This document shows positions 1 to 9,269 of a stretch of 64,000 nt of DNA, one piece after another (position 1 is the stretch's first letter; every line of letters starts with the position of its first letter). Below the pieces are notes generated by a model. It was not told the DNA's origin. It saw nothing but the letters and a program-made list of their open reading frames with translations, and made no database searches. The stretch is taken from the NCBI RefSeq assembly GCF_000376445.1, contig NZ_AQXI01000001.1, forward strand, positions 342,962 through 406,961, read 5' to 3'. The DNA comes from Haladaptatus paucihalophilus DX253. GTDB taxonomy: Archaea; Halobacteriota; Halobacteria; Halobacteriales; Haladaptataceae. A program made the translations under genes and the position numbers.

Positions 1-426
1 GACTTGGTGTTCGACCCGGACAAGCTGACCATCACGCCCGGGACGACGGTCAAGTTCGTCTGGGAGTCGGACGGTCACAACGTCGTCCCCGAAAGCCAAC
101 CAGAGGGCGCCGGCTGGGAAGGCTCGGGCAGTGCGAGCGAGCTTTTCGACACCGGTCACACCTACTCGCACACGTTCAGTACGCCCGGCGAGTACGCGTA
201 CGTTTGTGCCCCGCACAAGAGCGCCGGCATGACCGGTTCCATCACCGTCGGTAGCTCGGGCGGTGGCGGCGCGGTAGCGGAAGCGGACCCGGAGGAGATG
301 GGTGTTCCGTTCCAGGCACATTACGTCGGAATCGCGACGATTCTGATGGTGATGATGTCGCTCCTCTACACGTTCTTCTTCCTGAAGTACGGCGAATCCG
401 CAAACACCAGTGGAGGGAACAGATAG
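1..426 (+). CDS. Halocyanin-domain blue copper protein (5' end outside window)
   Basis: Type-I copper electron carrier of the cell surface. The reading frame is open from base 1, so the start and any signal peptide lie outside the window. Copper ligands are visible: a His in GHNVV, then Cys, His and Met in the YVCAPH...AGM segment. After a Gly-rich linker there is one C-terminal membrane helix (about residues 103-127), so the copper domain would be anchored outside the membrane. It is followed with no real gap by the bc-complex genes, which suggests it is their electron acceptor or donor. The copper domain is almost identical at DNA level to the halocyanin at 26823-27413, while the C-terminal parts are unrelated. 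Confidence 0.9.
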   Translation, partial: DLVFDPDKLTITPGTTVKFVWESDGHNVVPESQPEGAGWEGSGSASELFDTGHTYSHTFSTPGEYAYVCAPHKSAGMTGSITVGSSGGGGAVAEADPEEMGVPFQAHYVGIATILMVMMSLLYTFFFLKYGESANTSGGNR

Positions 427-813
427 ATGTCCTCGTCAGGAAGCACTTACGGCGATATTCACCGATACGAACCGGCACGAGAAAGCACGACCGCCGCTAT
501 CACCATCGTCCTGTTGACGATAGTCGAGGTCGTGTTCGTCGGTCTGTTCACGTACGGCCTCCTCAACGGCTGGGGCCTCAGGGAGGCCGGCAACATGTTC
601 CTCGGCGGCATCCTCGCGGTCATCTTCATCGACCTCGCGTTCATCCTCATGTTGTACCGCAAGGAGTTCCTCCCCGACGTGATGATCGTGAAAAAGCGTC
701 GTCGCAAATGGGAAGACCTCTACGTGCGCGAGGGACAAGAGGAAGGAACCGAATCGTTCGGTAACGCGTGGGAACAGTTCAAACGAGCAGTGTACCCCTA
801 CTACAAACGATAA
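427..813 (+). CDS. DUF7318-like membrane protein of the bc-complex cluster
   Basis: 128 residues with two hydrophobic helices (about residues 24-48 and 56-77) and a basic then acidic C-terminal tail (KKRRRKWEDL). It starts directly after the halocyanin stop and ends 3 bases before the Rieske gene, so it is in the same operon. I recognise it as the small protein that haloarchaea keep between halocyanin and Rieske genes (DUF7318 in current naming, from memory). A role as an accessory or assembly subunit of the quinol-oxidising complex is inferred from position only. Confidence 0.8.
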   Translation: MSSSGSTYGDIHRYEPARESTTAAITIVLLTIVEVVFVGLFTYGLLNGWGLREAGNMFLGGILAVIFIDLAFILMLYRKEFLPDVMIVKKRRRKWEDLYVREGQEEGTESFGNAWEQFKRAVYPYYKR

Positions 814-816
814 ACA

Positions 817-1659
817 ATGGCAGGAGACGACAAATATCCGGAGAGCACAGGTCGCCGCCGTTTCGTCAAAGGCGTGGTCGGCAGTGCAACGCTCACTGGC
901 GTCGGTGTCGGCGCCGGTGCCGCATTGAAAACTGCTACCTCCCCGTCCGGCGAGGGCGGTGGGACCACGCAGTACATGGCGGTCGAGAACATCGCGGGAC
1001 CCGCCCCGCGTGGAATGCCGCAGATACCCATCGAAATCGACAGCGAAGGATATCTCAAGGGGCAGTTCCCCGAGGCGAAGAAGGTCCAAAAGGGCGGACA
1101 GGAAGTCGTCGTCGCCGAGAAGAAGATCGGCGGCATGACGTACTCCCCCGAATGGTTCCAGTACTGTGGTGTCCAGACGTACAAAGGCGTTGACCCCGAA
1201 GCGGACCAAGACAACTACTTCCGATACAAGAAAGGGGCACAGTACGAATGGCAGGCCGACGTCGAGGCGGGCGGGAAAGTCCACGTCGACGACTTCTCGG
1301 ACTACAAGACGTGGGGCAACGGCATCGGTAAGTCCGGTCTCGGCAAACCCGCGACGGTCACGTGGCGTTCACAGGACGTGGACAGCTCGCAGACCCTGAC
1401 GGTACAAGTCCTCCGTAGCCCGCTCATCGAGAAGAAGGACAACGAGTGGGTAAACGCCAGTACGGACAAAGGATTCGTTGCGTGGCTCAACAAGTGTACC
1501 CACTTCTGTTGCGTTCCCAAATTCAAGGGAATCGCGGGGTCCGCCAAGTTCAACGCCCAGGACGACGTCTACTGTCCGTGCCACCAGTCGGTGTACGACC
1601 CCTTCAGCCTCGTAAAGAAATCCTTCGTGGCGCTGCCACGCCCGGAGGGGGACAGCTAA
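817..1659 (+). CDS. petA: Rieske 2Fe-2S protein of cytochrome bc complex
   Basis: 280 residues. It carries the high-potential iron-sulfur cluster that takes electrons from quinol. The two cluster-binding boxes are C-T-H-F-C-C (227-232) and C-P-C-H (253-256), giving two Cys and two His ligands plus the usual disulfide pair. The N-terminus has a twin-arginine motif (GRRRFVKG) followed by a hydrophobic stretch, as expected for Tat export with an uncleaved anchor. It lies between the DUF7318 gene and cytochrome b, with the next gene starting 1 base after its stop. The spacing between the boxes is somewhat longer than in mitochondrial Rieske proteins. Confidence 0.95.
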   Translation: MAGDDKYPESTGRRRFVKGVVGSATLTGVGVGAGAALKTATSPSGEGGGTTQYMAVENIAGPAPRGMPQIPIEIDSEGYLKGQFPEAKKVQKGGQEVVVAEKKIGGMTYSPEWFQYCGVQTYKGVDPEADQDNYFRYKKGAQYEWQADVEAGGKVHVDDFSDYKTWGNGIGKSGLGKPATVTWRSQDVDSSQTLTVQVLRSPLIEKKDNEWVNASTDKGFVAWLNKCTHFCCVPKFKGIAGSAKFNAQDDVYCPCHQSVYDPFSLVKKSFVALPRPEGDS

Positions 1660-1660
1660 G

Positions 1661-2455
1661 ATGAGTCTCGAACCAAAAGACGAATACGACCACGGGGAGT
1701 GGCTCCGTGAGAAGGACCTCACGCCCATCGAGAGTACGTTCCTCACGACGCTGATGTGGATGGACAAGCGCTTCCGCATCGTGGACTACCTCGAAATCCT
1801 GGAGACGTTGTACTACCGCGTCAACCTCCAGATGCCGAAAAGCCACACCGAACAGTACGGCCTCGACAACAAGTTCTGGTACTGGTATCCGCTGTACGCG
1901 CTGGGGAGCTTTTCCACCCTCGCGTACGCGGTTGCCGCGATCAGCGGCGCGCTACTCGGGTTCTACTACTCGCCCTCGACCGCCGGTGACCCGTCGGCCG
2001 CGTACAACCAGCTTACGTTTATCATGACCGACTTGAACTTCGGGTTCATGCTTCGGTCGATCCACCGCTGGGCGGCACAGGTGATGGTCGCGGCGGTGTT
2101 CCTCCACATGCTCCGTGTCTACTTCACGGGTGCGTACAAGGAACCGCGCGAGGTGAACTGGATTCTCGGCATCATCCTCATCAGCCTGACGCTGGTGTTC
2201 GGGTACACCGGCTACCTGCTCCCGTGGGACCAGCTGGCGTTCTGGGCCGGACAGATCGGCGTCGAAATGAGCCTGTCCGTACCGCTGATAGGCGAATGGG
2301 TTGCACACCTGTTGTTCGGTGGCTTCAGCCTGAGTCAATCGACGCTCCAGCGCATGTACATCCTGCACGTGTTCCTGTTGCCGTTCGTCGTGACGACGCT
2401 CGTCGCCGTCCACATCGGCATCGTCTGGATGCAGGGCATCGCGGAACCACACTGA
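1661..2455 (+). CDS. petB: Cytochrome b, N-terminal half (b6-like)
   Basis: 264 residues, the haem-binding half of a split cytochrome b. About four to five membrane helices are visible. Paired histidines sit in the helices beginning RSIHRWAAQVMV and IILHVFLLPFVV (two His per helix: SIH/FLH and ILH/AVH), the expected bis-His ligation of two b haems. A conserved GYLLPWDQLAFW loop matches the b6/b family. The separate C-terminal half follows 4 bases downstream, the plastid-like split arrangement. It should oxidise menaquinol and pass electrons to the Rieske protein. Confidence 0.95.
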   Translation: MSLEPKDEYDHGEWLREKDLTPIESTFLTTLMWMDKRFRIVDYLEILETLYYRVNLQMPKSHTEQYGLDNKFWYWYPLYALGSFSTLAYAVAAISGALLGFYYSPSTAGDPSAAYNQLTFIMTDLNFGFMLRSIHRWAAQVMVAAVFLHMLRVYFTGAYKEPREVNWILGIILISLTLVFGYTGYLLPWDQLAFWAGQIGVEMSLSVPLIGEWVAHLLFGGFSLSQSTLQRMYILHVFLLPFVVTTLVAVHIGIVWMQGIAEPH

Positions 2456-2459
2456 TACA

Positions 2460-3224
2460 ATGACCGACGAAAACGAATCCCAACCCCGAACCGACGGAAG
2501 TGGTACCGGCATCGTCCCGCCGGACGACGAGACCCCGACGTGGCTCGAACGGAAGCAGCGCACGCAGGGGCTCTCCCGGCTGACGTACGAATACTTCGAG
2601 CGGTCGCGGCGCGAGGACCAAGACCTCCGACAGGAGTCCAGCTACGTCGAACGTGACGTGCTGGCGTTCCCGACGTGGCCCCACGAGATGATTCGGAACC
2701 TCTCGATAGGGAGCTTCTTCATCGGGATGATTTTGTTCCTCGCGGCGACGCTCCCGCCGCACCTCGGACCGCCGGCGGACCCGAGTTCGACTCCGGCCAT
2801 CATCCTGCCGGACTGGTATCTCTACTGGTCGTTCGGGCTGCTGAAGCTCGGTCCGCTCAACCCCGAGCTGGCCATCCTCGGCGGGCAGAAGCTGATGGCC
2901 GACCGGACGTTCGGTGTCGTCGCAAACGTCGTCGTGGTCGGCTTCATCGCCATCGTTCCGTTCCTCAACAAGGGGAGCGCACGGCGACCGGTCGAACAGC
3001 CGTTCTGGTCCGCGGTCGGTGTCGGTGGCGTCACGTTCGCCACCACCATCAGTGCGCTGTCGATCAAGAACCTGCTGCCCATCGCGGCACACCTGACGTT
3101 CGACTTGGCGTTCTTCGTGCCCGTTATCGCGGGAACCATCACCTACACGGTGCTGAAGTCGATGCGCGAAGGGTACATGTTCAGCCTGAACCGCCGGTAC
3201 TATCGACTCCGCCCGCCGAAGTAA
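2460..3224 (+). CDS. petD: Cytochrome b, C-terminal half (subunit IV-like)
   Basis: 254 residues. The N-terminal 70 residues are hydrophilic, then come several membrane helices. The segment ILPDWYLYWSFGLLKL contains the quinol-site neighbourhood of subunit IV (the family PEWY motif appears here as PDWY). It directly follows the haem-binding half and completes the split cytochrome b. The tail SLNRRYYRLRPPK is basic and presumably cytoplasmic. Confidence 0.9.
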   Translation: MTDENESQPRTDGSGTGIVPPDDETPTWLERKQRTQGLSRLTYEYFERSRREDQDLRQESSYVERDVLAFPTWPHEMIRNLSIGSFFIGMILFLAATLPPHLGPPADPSSTPAIILPDWYLYWSFGLLKLGPLNPELAILGGQKLMADRTFGVVANVVVVGFIAIVPFLNKGSARRPVEQPFWSAVGVGGVTFATTISALSIKNLLPIAAHLTFDLAFFVPVIAGTITYTVLKSMREGYMFSLNRRYYRLRPPK

Positions 3225-3251
3225 CTACCACACATTTCCATTCCCATTTCC

Positions 3252-3623
3252 ATGTCTTCATCTCGGGACGACGACGAAGAGCGGAGTGACTCGGTATTTG
3301 ACGACGAATCCGAAGGCGACACCGCGGACACCGCTGGTGGAATCCGTTCGCGCGATGTCGTCGTCCCGCTCCGGGTGTACAAGGCGGTTACCGTTTTCTC
3401 GACGATGTTCGCCGTGTTCGCGGTCGTTTTCGGCTTCATCCTCCTCGATTCGGCGACTGACCGAGCGACCGCACCACTTCCGCAAGTGGACTTCCCGCTC
3501 GCCATCTTCGGCTTGTTCCTCATCGCCGCCGGTGCGGTCGTCTACGCCTTTTCGACGCGGTTCCGCACCGAGGGAATGGGAAAGTCTAAAGATGACTCCG
3601 ACGAACCGTCTAACAATGGCTGA
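3252..3623 (+). CDS. DUF7315-like two-helix membrane protein
   Basis: 123 residues: an acidic N-terminal third (RDDDEERSDSVFDDESEGD), two membrane helices (about residues 43-65 and 77-100) and a short charged tail. It follows cytochrome b by 27 bases and overlaps the next small gene by 8 bases, so it is translated from the same message. Haloarchaea keep this protein at this place in the bc cluster (DUF7315, from memory). Its function is unknown and an accessory subunit role is inferred. Confidence 0.75.
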   Translation: MSSSRDDDEERSDSVFDDESEGDTADTAGGIRSRDVVVPLRVYKAVTVFSTMFAVFAVVFGFILLDSATDRATAPLPQVDFPLAIFGLFLIAAGAVVYAFSTRFRTEGMGKSKDDSDEPSNNG

Positions 3624-3870
3624 CGAATTCGCAAAGGGACTCGGTATCGCGGCCACCGCAGGGCTTGCATGGATGGTTCTCTCGGGTTGGTACACCACCC
3701 CCGGGTTCGAGGATACACAACTCATCGGGGAAGTCCCCAGCGGCTTGGGCATGTACGGGAATCTGGCCCTCATCCTTCGCGAGGCGACCTTCTGGCTCGC
3801 CATCTTCGGGATGGTGTTCTTCTGGCTCGTCATCCCGGTCCTGCGACAGGTTCGCCAGTCTCGCGCGTAA
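3616..3870 (+). CDS. DUF7314-like small membrane protein, last gene of bc cluster
   Basis: 84 residues starting at the ATG at 3616, which lies inside the stop region of the previous gene (ATGGCTGA). A longer in-frame extension upstream is only a shadow of that gene. Two hydrophobic segments are visible (about 8-24 and 54-74) around a loop TTPGFEDTQLIGEVPSG. It is conserved at the end of haloarchaeal bc operons (DUF7314, from memory). It may be a single-copy accessory subunit; no catalytic motif is seen. Confidence 0.75.
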   Translation: MADEFAKGLGIAATAGLAWMVLSGWYTTPGFEDTQLIGEVPSGLGMYGNLALILREATFWLAIFGMVFFWLVIPVLRQVRQSRA

Positions 3871-3920
3871 AACGAGTCTTTTCTCCGCTTTTTCTCCGAT
3901 TATCCGCTGACCGTACCCGC

Positions 3921-4661
3921 TCACCCGTCGATTCTCGTCCCCGGATTCTCCCCGTCGAGAAACGCCGTCAGGTCGTCCGGGGCGAAGATAGACGCGGGCG
4001 CACCGAGTTCGAGCAGTGCGGCGACCTTGCCAGCCATTCCGCCGGTCACGTCGGTCGATTCGCTTTCACCGAGCACGTCCGCGACCGACTCGTAGGACGT
4101 TATTTCGGGGATTACGGCGTCGTCTTCGTCGAGGACGCCGGGAACGGTCGAACAGAAGCCAACGCGGTCCGCGTCGAGTTGCCGTGCAACGGACGTGACG
4201 AGTTCGTCGCCGCTGACGATGGTGACGCCCTTACCCTCGTGGACGACGACATCGCCGTAAAGGACGGGAACGAACCCTTCTCCGAGCATCGTCGCAATCT
4301 GCTGGACCGGAAGCGAGAGCTCCGCGTCCGAATCACGGGACGCGACGGAGAACGGATGAACGGGGACGGCGGGAACGTCGCGTTCGTGGAGGCGGGAGAG
4401 CACGAACTGGTCGAGCGTCTCCATCGCGCCGTGGATGTCGATAACCGCCGCGACGTCACTGCTTCCCACCGTTTTCGAAACGCCGTGCTCGCTGGCGTGG
4501 TGGTGGCCGAAACTACCGGCGCCGTGAACGAGCACGAGGTCGTCGATTTGCGCATCGCCCACCGCATCCGCAACGTAGTCCAACATCTCCCCGTCCAGCG
4601 TGTCGGGACGGTCTTTGTCCGTGATGACGCTTCCGCCGAGTTTGAGGACGGTGAGGCTCAT
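3921..4661 (-). CDS. Isopentenyl phosphate kinase
   Basis: 246 residues of the amino-acid-kinase fold. It phosphorylates isopentenyl phosphate to IPP, the last step of the archaeal mevalonate pathway to membrane lipids. The N-terminal KLGGSVITDK binds ATP phosphates, and the GAGSFGHHHASEHG loop holds the catalytic His typical of this enzyme and absent in other family members. Its start overlaps the stop of the mevalonate kinase gene by 4 bases, so two enzymes of one pathway are translationally coupled. Confidence 0.93.
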   Translation of the reverse strand: MSLTVLKLGGSVITDKDRPDTLDGEMLDYVADAVGDAQIDDLVLVHGAGSFGHHHASEHGVSKTVGSSDVAAVIDIHGAMETLDQFVLSRLHERDVPAVPVHPFSVASRDSDAELSLPVQQIATMLGEGFVPVLYGDVVVHEGKGVTIVSGDELVTSVARQLDADRVGFCSTVPGVLDEDDAVIPEITSYESVADVLGESESTDVTGGMAGKVAALLELGAPASIFAPDDLTAFLDGENPGTRIDG

Positions 4662-5641
4662 TCGACGCGCACCCCTTCGGTGTCGAGTTCCGCGCGGAAG
4701 GCGTCCTCACAGCCGGGCGTGAACCGGAGCGCCGTCTTCGTCTCGTCCGTCGGGTCGAGGGCGACGATACAGCCGCCGCCGCCCGCACCCGTGAGTTTCG
4801 CCCCCATCGCACCCGCGTCGCGGGCCGCCCAGACCATGTTGTCGAGCGAGCGCGAGGAGACGCCGAGCGCCTCCAGCAGACCGTGATTGAAGTTCATCAG
4901 CTTACCGAGTTCGTCGAGGTCGCCGTCGGCGAGCACCTGTTCGCCTTGTCGAACGATATCGCCGATGTTCTCGACGGTTTCGGCGGCGAAATCGTACTCG
5001 TCGCGGAGCGCCCGGACCCCGGCCACGAGTTTTCCGGTGTCGCCCGCGCCGCCGTCGAAGCCGACAACGATGGGGAGGTCGGGTGCCTCGATGGACCGAC
5101 AGTCGTCGCCCTCGACGCGAACCGCGCCGCCGGTGGCACAGCAGTAGGTGTCCGCGCGCGACGCTTCGCCGTCCTGCACCGCGAGTTCAGCTTTGTACGC
5201 ACGGTCCGCGATTTCGTCCGATGAGAGCGTCACGCCGAGCTCGCGGGTCGCGGCGTCGATTGCGGCGACGGTCACGGCGGCGGAGGAGCCGAGACCCGCA
5301 CCGAGCGGGATGTTGCTCTCCACGGTGATGTCGAATCCCGCGTCCGGCGTATCGGTCGCATCGCGTGCCTGTTCTATCGCGGCGTCGATGTAGCCGACAC
5401 CGGCCCTGACGAGCGACTCCGAGACGTTCACGTCGGGCGTGGCGTTCGTCTCGCTGCTGTACTCGACGGTGAATCCGTCGATACTCAGATCCTTGGCGTG
5501 CACGCGGAGTCGGTCGTCGTCCCGCGCTTCGACGGTTACGCTCGCCCGGCGCTCGATGGCGCACGGGACGGCGGGTTCGCCGTACACGACGGCGTGTTCC
5601 CCAAAGAGATACACCTTCCCCGGGGCGCTGGAAACGGTCAT
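4658..5641 (-). CDS. mvk: Mevalonate kinase
   Basis: 327 residues, GHMP kinase. It phosphorylates mevalonate in isoprenoid lipid synthesis. Family motifs are present: PGKVYLFGEHAVVYG near the N-terminus, the phosphate-binding IPLGAGLGSSAAV in the middle and KLTGAGGGGC near the C-terminus. I choose the ATG at 5641 because the PGKVYLFGEH motif follows within 7 residues; the 63-codon in-frame extension upstream reads through the promoter. It is first in a two-gene unit with isopentenyl phosphate kinase. Confidence 0.95.
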   Translation of the reverse strand: MTVSSAPGKVYLFGEHAVVYGEPAVPCAIERRASVTVEARDDDRLRVHAKDLSIDGFTVEYSSETNATPDVNVSESLVRAGVGYIDAAIEQARDATDTPDAGFDITVESNIPLGAGLGSSAAVTVAAIDAATRELGVTLSSDEIADRAYKAELAVQDGEASRADTYCCATGGAVRVEGDDCRSIEAPDLPIVVGFDGGAGDTGKLVAGVRALRDEYDFAAETVENIGDIVRQGEQVLADGDLDELGKLMNFNHGLLEALGVSSRSLDNMVWAARDAGAMGAKLTGAGGGGCIVALDPTDETKTALRFTPGCEDAFRAELDTEGVRVE

Positions 5642-5741
5642 GCTCGTGGCTCCGCACCGGGACATAACAGGGCTTTCGGACTGCGGTCCGCCCGACACCG
5701 AATTCCCCGCGAGCCACCGACGACAGACTAGCTGGTATGTG

Positions 5742-5749
5742 TATATAAT
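5742..5749 (-). promoter_or_regulatory. TATA element for mevalonate kinase operon
   Basis: On the minus strand this reads ATTATATA in a locally AT-rich segment of an otherwise GC-rich divergent spacer. It would place transcription start near 5717, about 75 bases before the mvk start. Position and composition only; not tested. Confidence 0.4.
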
Positions 5750-5775
5750 TTGATGCCTCAATCCGTCGTCAGTCC

Positions 5776-5785
5776 AAAAATATAT
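5776..5785 (+). promoter_or_regulatory. TATA element for the PAS transducer gene
   Basis: AAAAATATAT lies 39-48 bases before the ATG at 5824, giving a transcription start near 5808 and a short leader. It is the only strong AT block on the plus side of the divergent spacer. Confidence 0.45.
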
Positions 5786-5823
5786 GCCCATCGGTTGTAT
5801 CGCCCTTAATACATAATCGAACA

Positions 5824-7143
5824 ATGGCAACTGAGAAACCTGTGAGAGATGAGATATATCCCGGCGGCGACCTCGACGCTGGGTCGTTCTGGCGGCACGC
5901 GTTCGAAAATCTGATCGTGCTGTACCCGGAACCGGCGTTCGTCATCGATAAACACGGAACGGTAACGCACTGGAATCGAAGGGTGGAGGACCTCATGGGG
6001 TATTCCGCGGATGAGGCAATCGGCATGCCAGCCTACGAACTGTTCGGAACCGACGGGGAAACCGAAACGCTCGCGGAAGCCGTCGTTCGAACGGGCGAGG
6101 TTATCCGCGAATCGGACATCCGCGCCGCGACCGCGGCGAGCGGCGAGACGATTCACGGGCGCACACTGGGCGTCCCAATAACCACGCCCGACGGCGAGTG
6201 CGTCGGTGCCGTCGAGGTCATCACCCGTGTCACCGAACTCATCGAGCAGCGGGAATCCGTTCGGAGGCTCCAAGAACAGATGACCGACGAGGTGGAGGGC
6301 GCCGTCGCCGAACTCCGGGAGTCCGCCGCGGACGTCGCAGACGACTCCCAATCCATCCGCGAATTAGCGCACGACCAATCCCAAAACCTCGGGGACGTTC
6401 AATCGGAGGTCGCTACCTTCAGCGCGACCATCGAGGAGATCGCTTCGAGCGCGGAGGAGGTCAGCAGTCAGAGCACCGAAACCAAAACCCTCGCGGAAAC
6501 GTCAGCCGACGCCGCGGTCGAAACCCTCGCCACGGTCGATGACGTCTCCGAGAGCGCACAGGAAGTTGTCACCGACGCGAACGAACTCGAAGACCGTATC
6601 GACGAGATAGACGAAATCGTCGAAGTCATCGACAACATCGCAAAGCAGACCAACCTGCTCGCGTTGAACGCGAACATCGAAGCGGCGCGCGCCGGAGCGG
6701 AGGGCGACGGCTTCGCCGTCGTCGCAAACGAGATCAAAGACCTCGCCGAGCAGTCGAAAGAACGCGTCGAACAGATCGAAGCCATCGTCAACGATATCCG
6801 AGAAACCGCGCTCGATACGGTCGAGAGCGTCGAGGCCACCAACGACGGTATCGTCGCGGCGACCGAGGAGATAGAAACCGTCGTCGAGAACCAGCAATCC
6901 ATCGTCACCGCGATTCAGGAAACCGACGTGGGAATCACGGAAATCGCGGACGCGACCGACGAACAGGCCGCGAGCGCGGAGGAGATAGCGACCATCATCG
7001 ACAACAGCGTTCGCCGGAGCGAAGAGGTGTCGGATTCGGTCGAAAGCATCGCCACCGCCAACGAACAGCAGACGGAGATGGTCGCCGACTTGGAACAGCG
7101 GATTCACGCCCTCGAAACCGAAATCGAACAGTCGCTGGACTGA
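5824..7143 (+). CDS. Soluble PAS-containing methyl-accepting chemotaxis transducer
   Basis: 439 residues. A PAS domain (about 20-135; VLYPEPAFVIDKHG, then TPDGECVGAVEVITRV) is followed by a long coiled-coil signalling region. The conserved hairpin tip is KQTNLLALNANIEAARAG and then FAVVANEIKDLAEQS (about residues 275-320), which contacts CheA and CheW. There is no membrane helix and no HAMP domain, so it senses a cytoplasmic cue, possibly redox or energy state through the PAS. Ala/Glu-rich flanking helices hold likely methylation sites. No che genes are in the window. The ligand is unknown. Confidence 0.92.
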   Translation: MATEKPVRDEIYPGGDLDAGSFWRHAFENLIVLYPEPAFVIDKHGTVTHWNRRVEDLMGYSADEAIGMPAYELFGTDGETETLAEAVVRTGEVIRESDIRAATAASGETIHGRTLGVPITTPDGECVGAVEVITRVTELIEQRESVRRLQEQMTDEVEGAVAELRESAADVADDSQSIRELAHDQSQNLGDVQSEVATFSATIEEIASSAEEVSSQSTETKTLAETSADAAVETLATVDDVSESAQEVVTDANELEDRIDEIDEIVEVIDNIAKQTNLLALNANIEAARAGAEGDGFAVVANEIKDLAEQSKERVEQIEAIVNDIRETALDTVESVEATNDGIVAATEEIETVVENQQSIVTAIQETDVGITEIADATDEQAASAEEIATIIDNSVRRSEEVSDSVESIATANEQQTEMVADLEQRIHALETEIEQSLD

Positions 7144-7281
7144 GCGGCCTGTCGAACTAGCCCACTCTATTTTCGGCGGTCATCTCCGAGCGGTTGTGAA
7201 GCCGAATCGAAGGCGAGAACGCGACCGCTGGCCGACGAAGCGAATCGGAAAACAGCGCAAATCGAATCGAAAACTCGGCGA

Positions 7282-8061
7282 TTAAATCTCGCTCTCGAAG
7301 TCGTCGAGCGAGTAGGTGGGTTCCGCACCGCGGCGGTCGAGCGTCTCGTTGGCGAGCAGCCAGTAGACGACCGACAGCGCCTTGCGACCTTTGTTGTTCG
7401 TCGGGACGACGAGGTCGACGTTGCTCGTGCTGTTGTTGGAGTCACACATGGCGATGACGGGGATGCCGACCGTGATGGCCTCCTTGACCGCCTGTGCGTC
7501 TCCGATGGGGTCCGTGACGACCACGACGTCCGGCTCGATGTAGCCGTCGTATTTCGGGTTCGTCAGCGTACCCGGGATGAATCGACCCGTGCGGGCACGT
7601 GCGCCGACCGCATCGGCGAACTTTTCGGCCGGGAACCGACCGTACTGGCGCGAGGACGTGACCAGAATCTGCTCGGGGTTGTAGTCGGCGAGGAAGTTCG
7701 CCGCCGTGCGGATTCGCTGGTCCGTCTTGCTCACGTCGAGGACGTACAGGCCGTCCGTTCGAACGCGGTGGATGAACCGCTCCATGTCCTCGGTCTTCTG
7801 CTGGGTACCGATGTGGACACCTGCGCCGAGGTAGTCCTCGACGGGGATGAGGAGGTCCGCCTCCTCGTCGCCGAGGACGTCCTCGTCGAACTGCGGTTCG
7901 TCTTCTTCTTCGGTCTCGTCCGCCTGTGCGGCGACGTCTTCGTCAGGGTCGACTGCCGGTTCCGCACCGGACTCGCCGGTCGGCTCCGCGTCGATCTCCT
8001 CTTCCGCGGCGTCGAGACCGTCCGTTTCTTCTTCTACCTGTTCGGATTCGTTATCGCTCAT
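7282..8061 (-). CDS. rpsB: Ribosomal protein uS2
   Basis: 259 residues. The conserved S2 core starts near residue 70 ([19 protein letters not shown]) and ends near [11 protein letters not shown]. The first 65 or so residues are a strongly acidic extension (runs of Glu/Asp/Ala), a usual haloarchaeal feature. It is the last gene of the minus-strand ribosomal and polymerase operon, and its start overlaps the enolase stop by 4 bases. Confidence 0.96.
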   Translation of the reverse strand: MSDNESEQVEEETDGLDAAEEEIDAEPTGESGAEPAVDPDEDVAAQADETEEEDEPQFDEDVLGDEEADLLIPVEDYLGAGVHIGTQQKTEDMERFIHRVRTDGLYVLDVSKTDQRIRTAANFLADYNPEQILVTSSRQYGRFPAEKFADAVGARARTGRFIPGTLTNPKYDGYIEPDVVVVTDPIGDAQAVKEAITVGIPVIAMCDSNNSTSNVDLVVPTNNKGRKALSVVYWLLANETLDRRGAEPTYSLDDFESEI

Positions 8062-9269
8062 AATCGTGATACGTTCTGCTCGATTCGGATGAGTTCGTTG
8101 AGTTTTGCGGTTCGCTCGCCGCCGACCGTCCCCGTCTTGATGAACGGTGCGTCGGTCGCTACGGCGAGGTGTGCAATCGTCGTGTCCTCGGTTTCACCGC
8201 TTCGATGCGAGATGACCGGGTCGTACCCGTTCTCGACCGCGAGTTCGACGGCATCGAACGCGTCCGAAAGCGTGCCGATCTGATTCGGCTTGATGAGGAT
8301 GCTATTTCCGGCACCCTTCTCGATGCCCTCGGACAGTCGTTCGACGTTCGTGACGAACAGGTCGTCACCACAGACGAGCGTCTTCTCGCCCACCTTGTCG
8401 GTGAGTTTCGCGAACCCTTCGTAGTCGTTTTCGTCCAACGGGTCCTCGACGTACGCGAGGTCGTACTCGTCCACGAGATCCGCGATGTACTCGATCTGCT
8501 CGTCGGTCGAGCGCGTCCGGTCGCGGTACTGGTACTCGTCGGCGTCGGCATCGTACATCTCGGCTGCGGCCACGTCGAGACCGAATCGAATCTCGAATCC
8601 GAACTCGTCGGAGACGGTCGAGACGGCTTCGTCCATCACTTCGAACGCGTCGTCGTCGTCGATGGACGGCGCCCACGCGCCTTCGTCACCCTTCGCCGAG
8701 GGGACTCCCCGCTCGGCGAGGATGTCCGCGACTTCCGAGTGAACGGCCGCGTTGGCGAACACCGCGTCTTGGACGCTCGGTGCGCCGACCGGCGCGGAGA
8801 GAAACTCCTGAATCGCCGTGGCGTCGGCGGCGTGTTCGCCACCCCCGATGACGTTACCGAGCGGTATCGGGTAGTTGTCGCCGCGGAACGCACCGCCGAG
8901 GTGCTGGTAGAGCGGTGCACCGAGCACGTCCGCCGCGGCTTTCGCGGCGGCCATGCTGATAGCGACGGCGCTGTTCGCGCCGATTTCGGAGAAATTGTCC
9001 GTTCCGTCCGCAGCACGGAGGGTTCGGTCCACGTCGCGCTGGTCGCCGACGTAGACGGCTCCTTCGAGACGCGGAACGGCGTGCTCACGAGCGGACGCGA
9101 TTGCCTCGCTCGTGTCGAGTTCGATGGCCTCGTACTCGCCCGTGCTCGCACCGCTCGGTGCGGCGGCACGACCGAATCCACCGCTCTCGGTCAGGATGTC
9201 GGCTTCGACCGTGGTGTTCCCACGCGAGTCGAGTATCTGACGGAGCCGAACGCTCTCGATGCGCGTCAT
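8058..9269 (-). CDS. eno: Enolase (phosphopyruvate hydratase)
   Basis: 403 residues. It interconverts 2-phosphoglycerate and phosphoenolpyruvate. Visible signatures: [11 protein letters not shown] near the N-terminus, [11 protein letters not shown] in the middle, the metal ligands in the [10 protein letters not shown] region, the [10 protein letters not shown] strand with the catalytic Lys, and the [10 protein letters not shown] loop near the C-terminus. It overlaps rpoK at its 5' end and rpsB at its 3' end by 4 bases each. Confidence 0.96.
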   Translation of the reverse strand: MTRIESVRLRQILDSRGNTTVEADILTESGGFGRAAAPSGASTGEYEAIELDTSEAIASAREHAVPRLEGAVYVGDQRDVDRTLRAADGTDNFSEIGANSAVAISMAAAKAAADVLGAPLYQHLGGAFRGDNYPIPLGNVIGGGEHAADATAIQEFLSAPVGAPSVQDAVFANAAVHSEVADILAERGVPSAKGDEGAWAPSIDDDDAFEVMDEAVSTVSDEFGFEIRFGLDVAAAEMYDADADEYQYRDRTRSTDEQIEYIADLVDEYDLAYVEDPLDENDYEGFAKLTDKVGEKTLVCGDDLFVTNVERLSEGIEKGAGNSILIKPNQIGTLSDAFDAVELAVENGYDPVISHRSGETEDTTIAHLAVATDAPFIKTGTVGGERTAKLNELIRIEQNVSRL

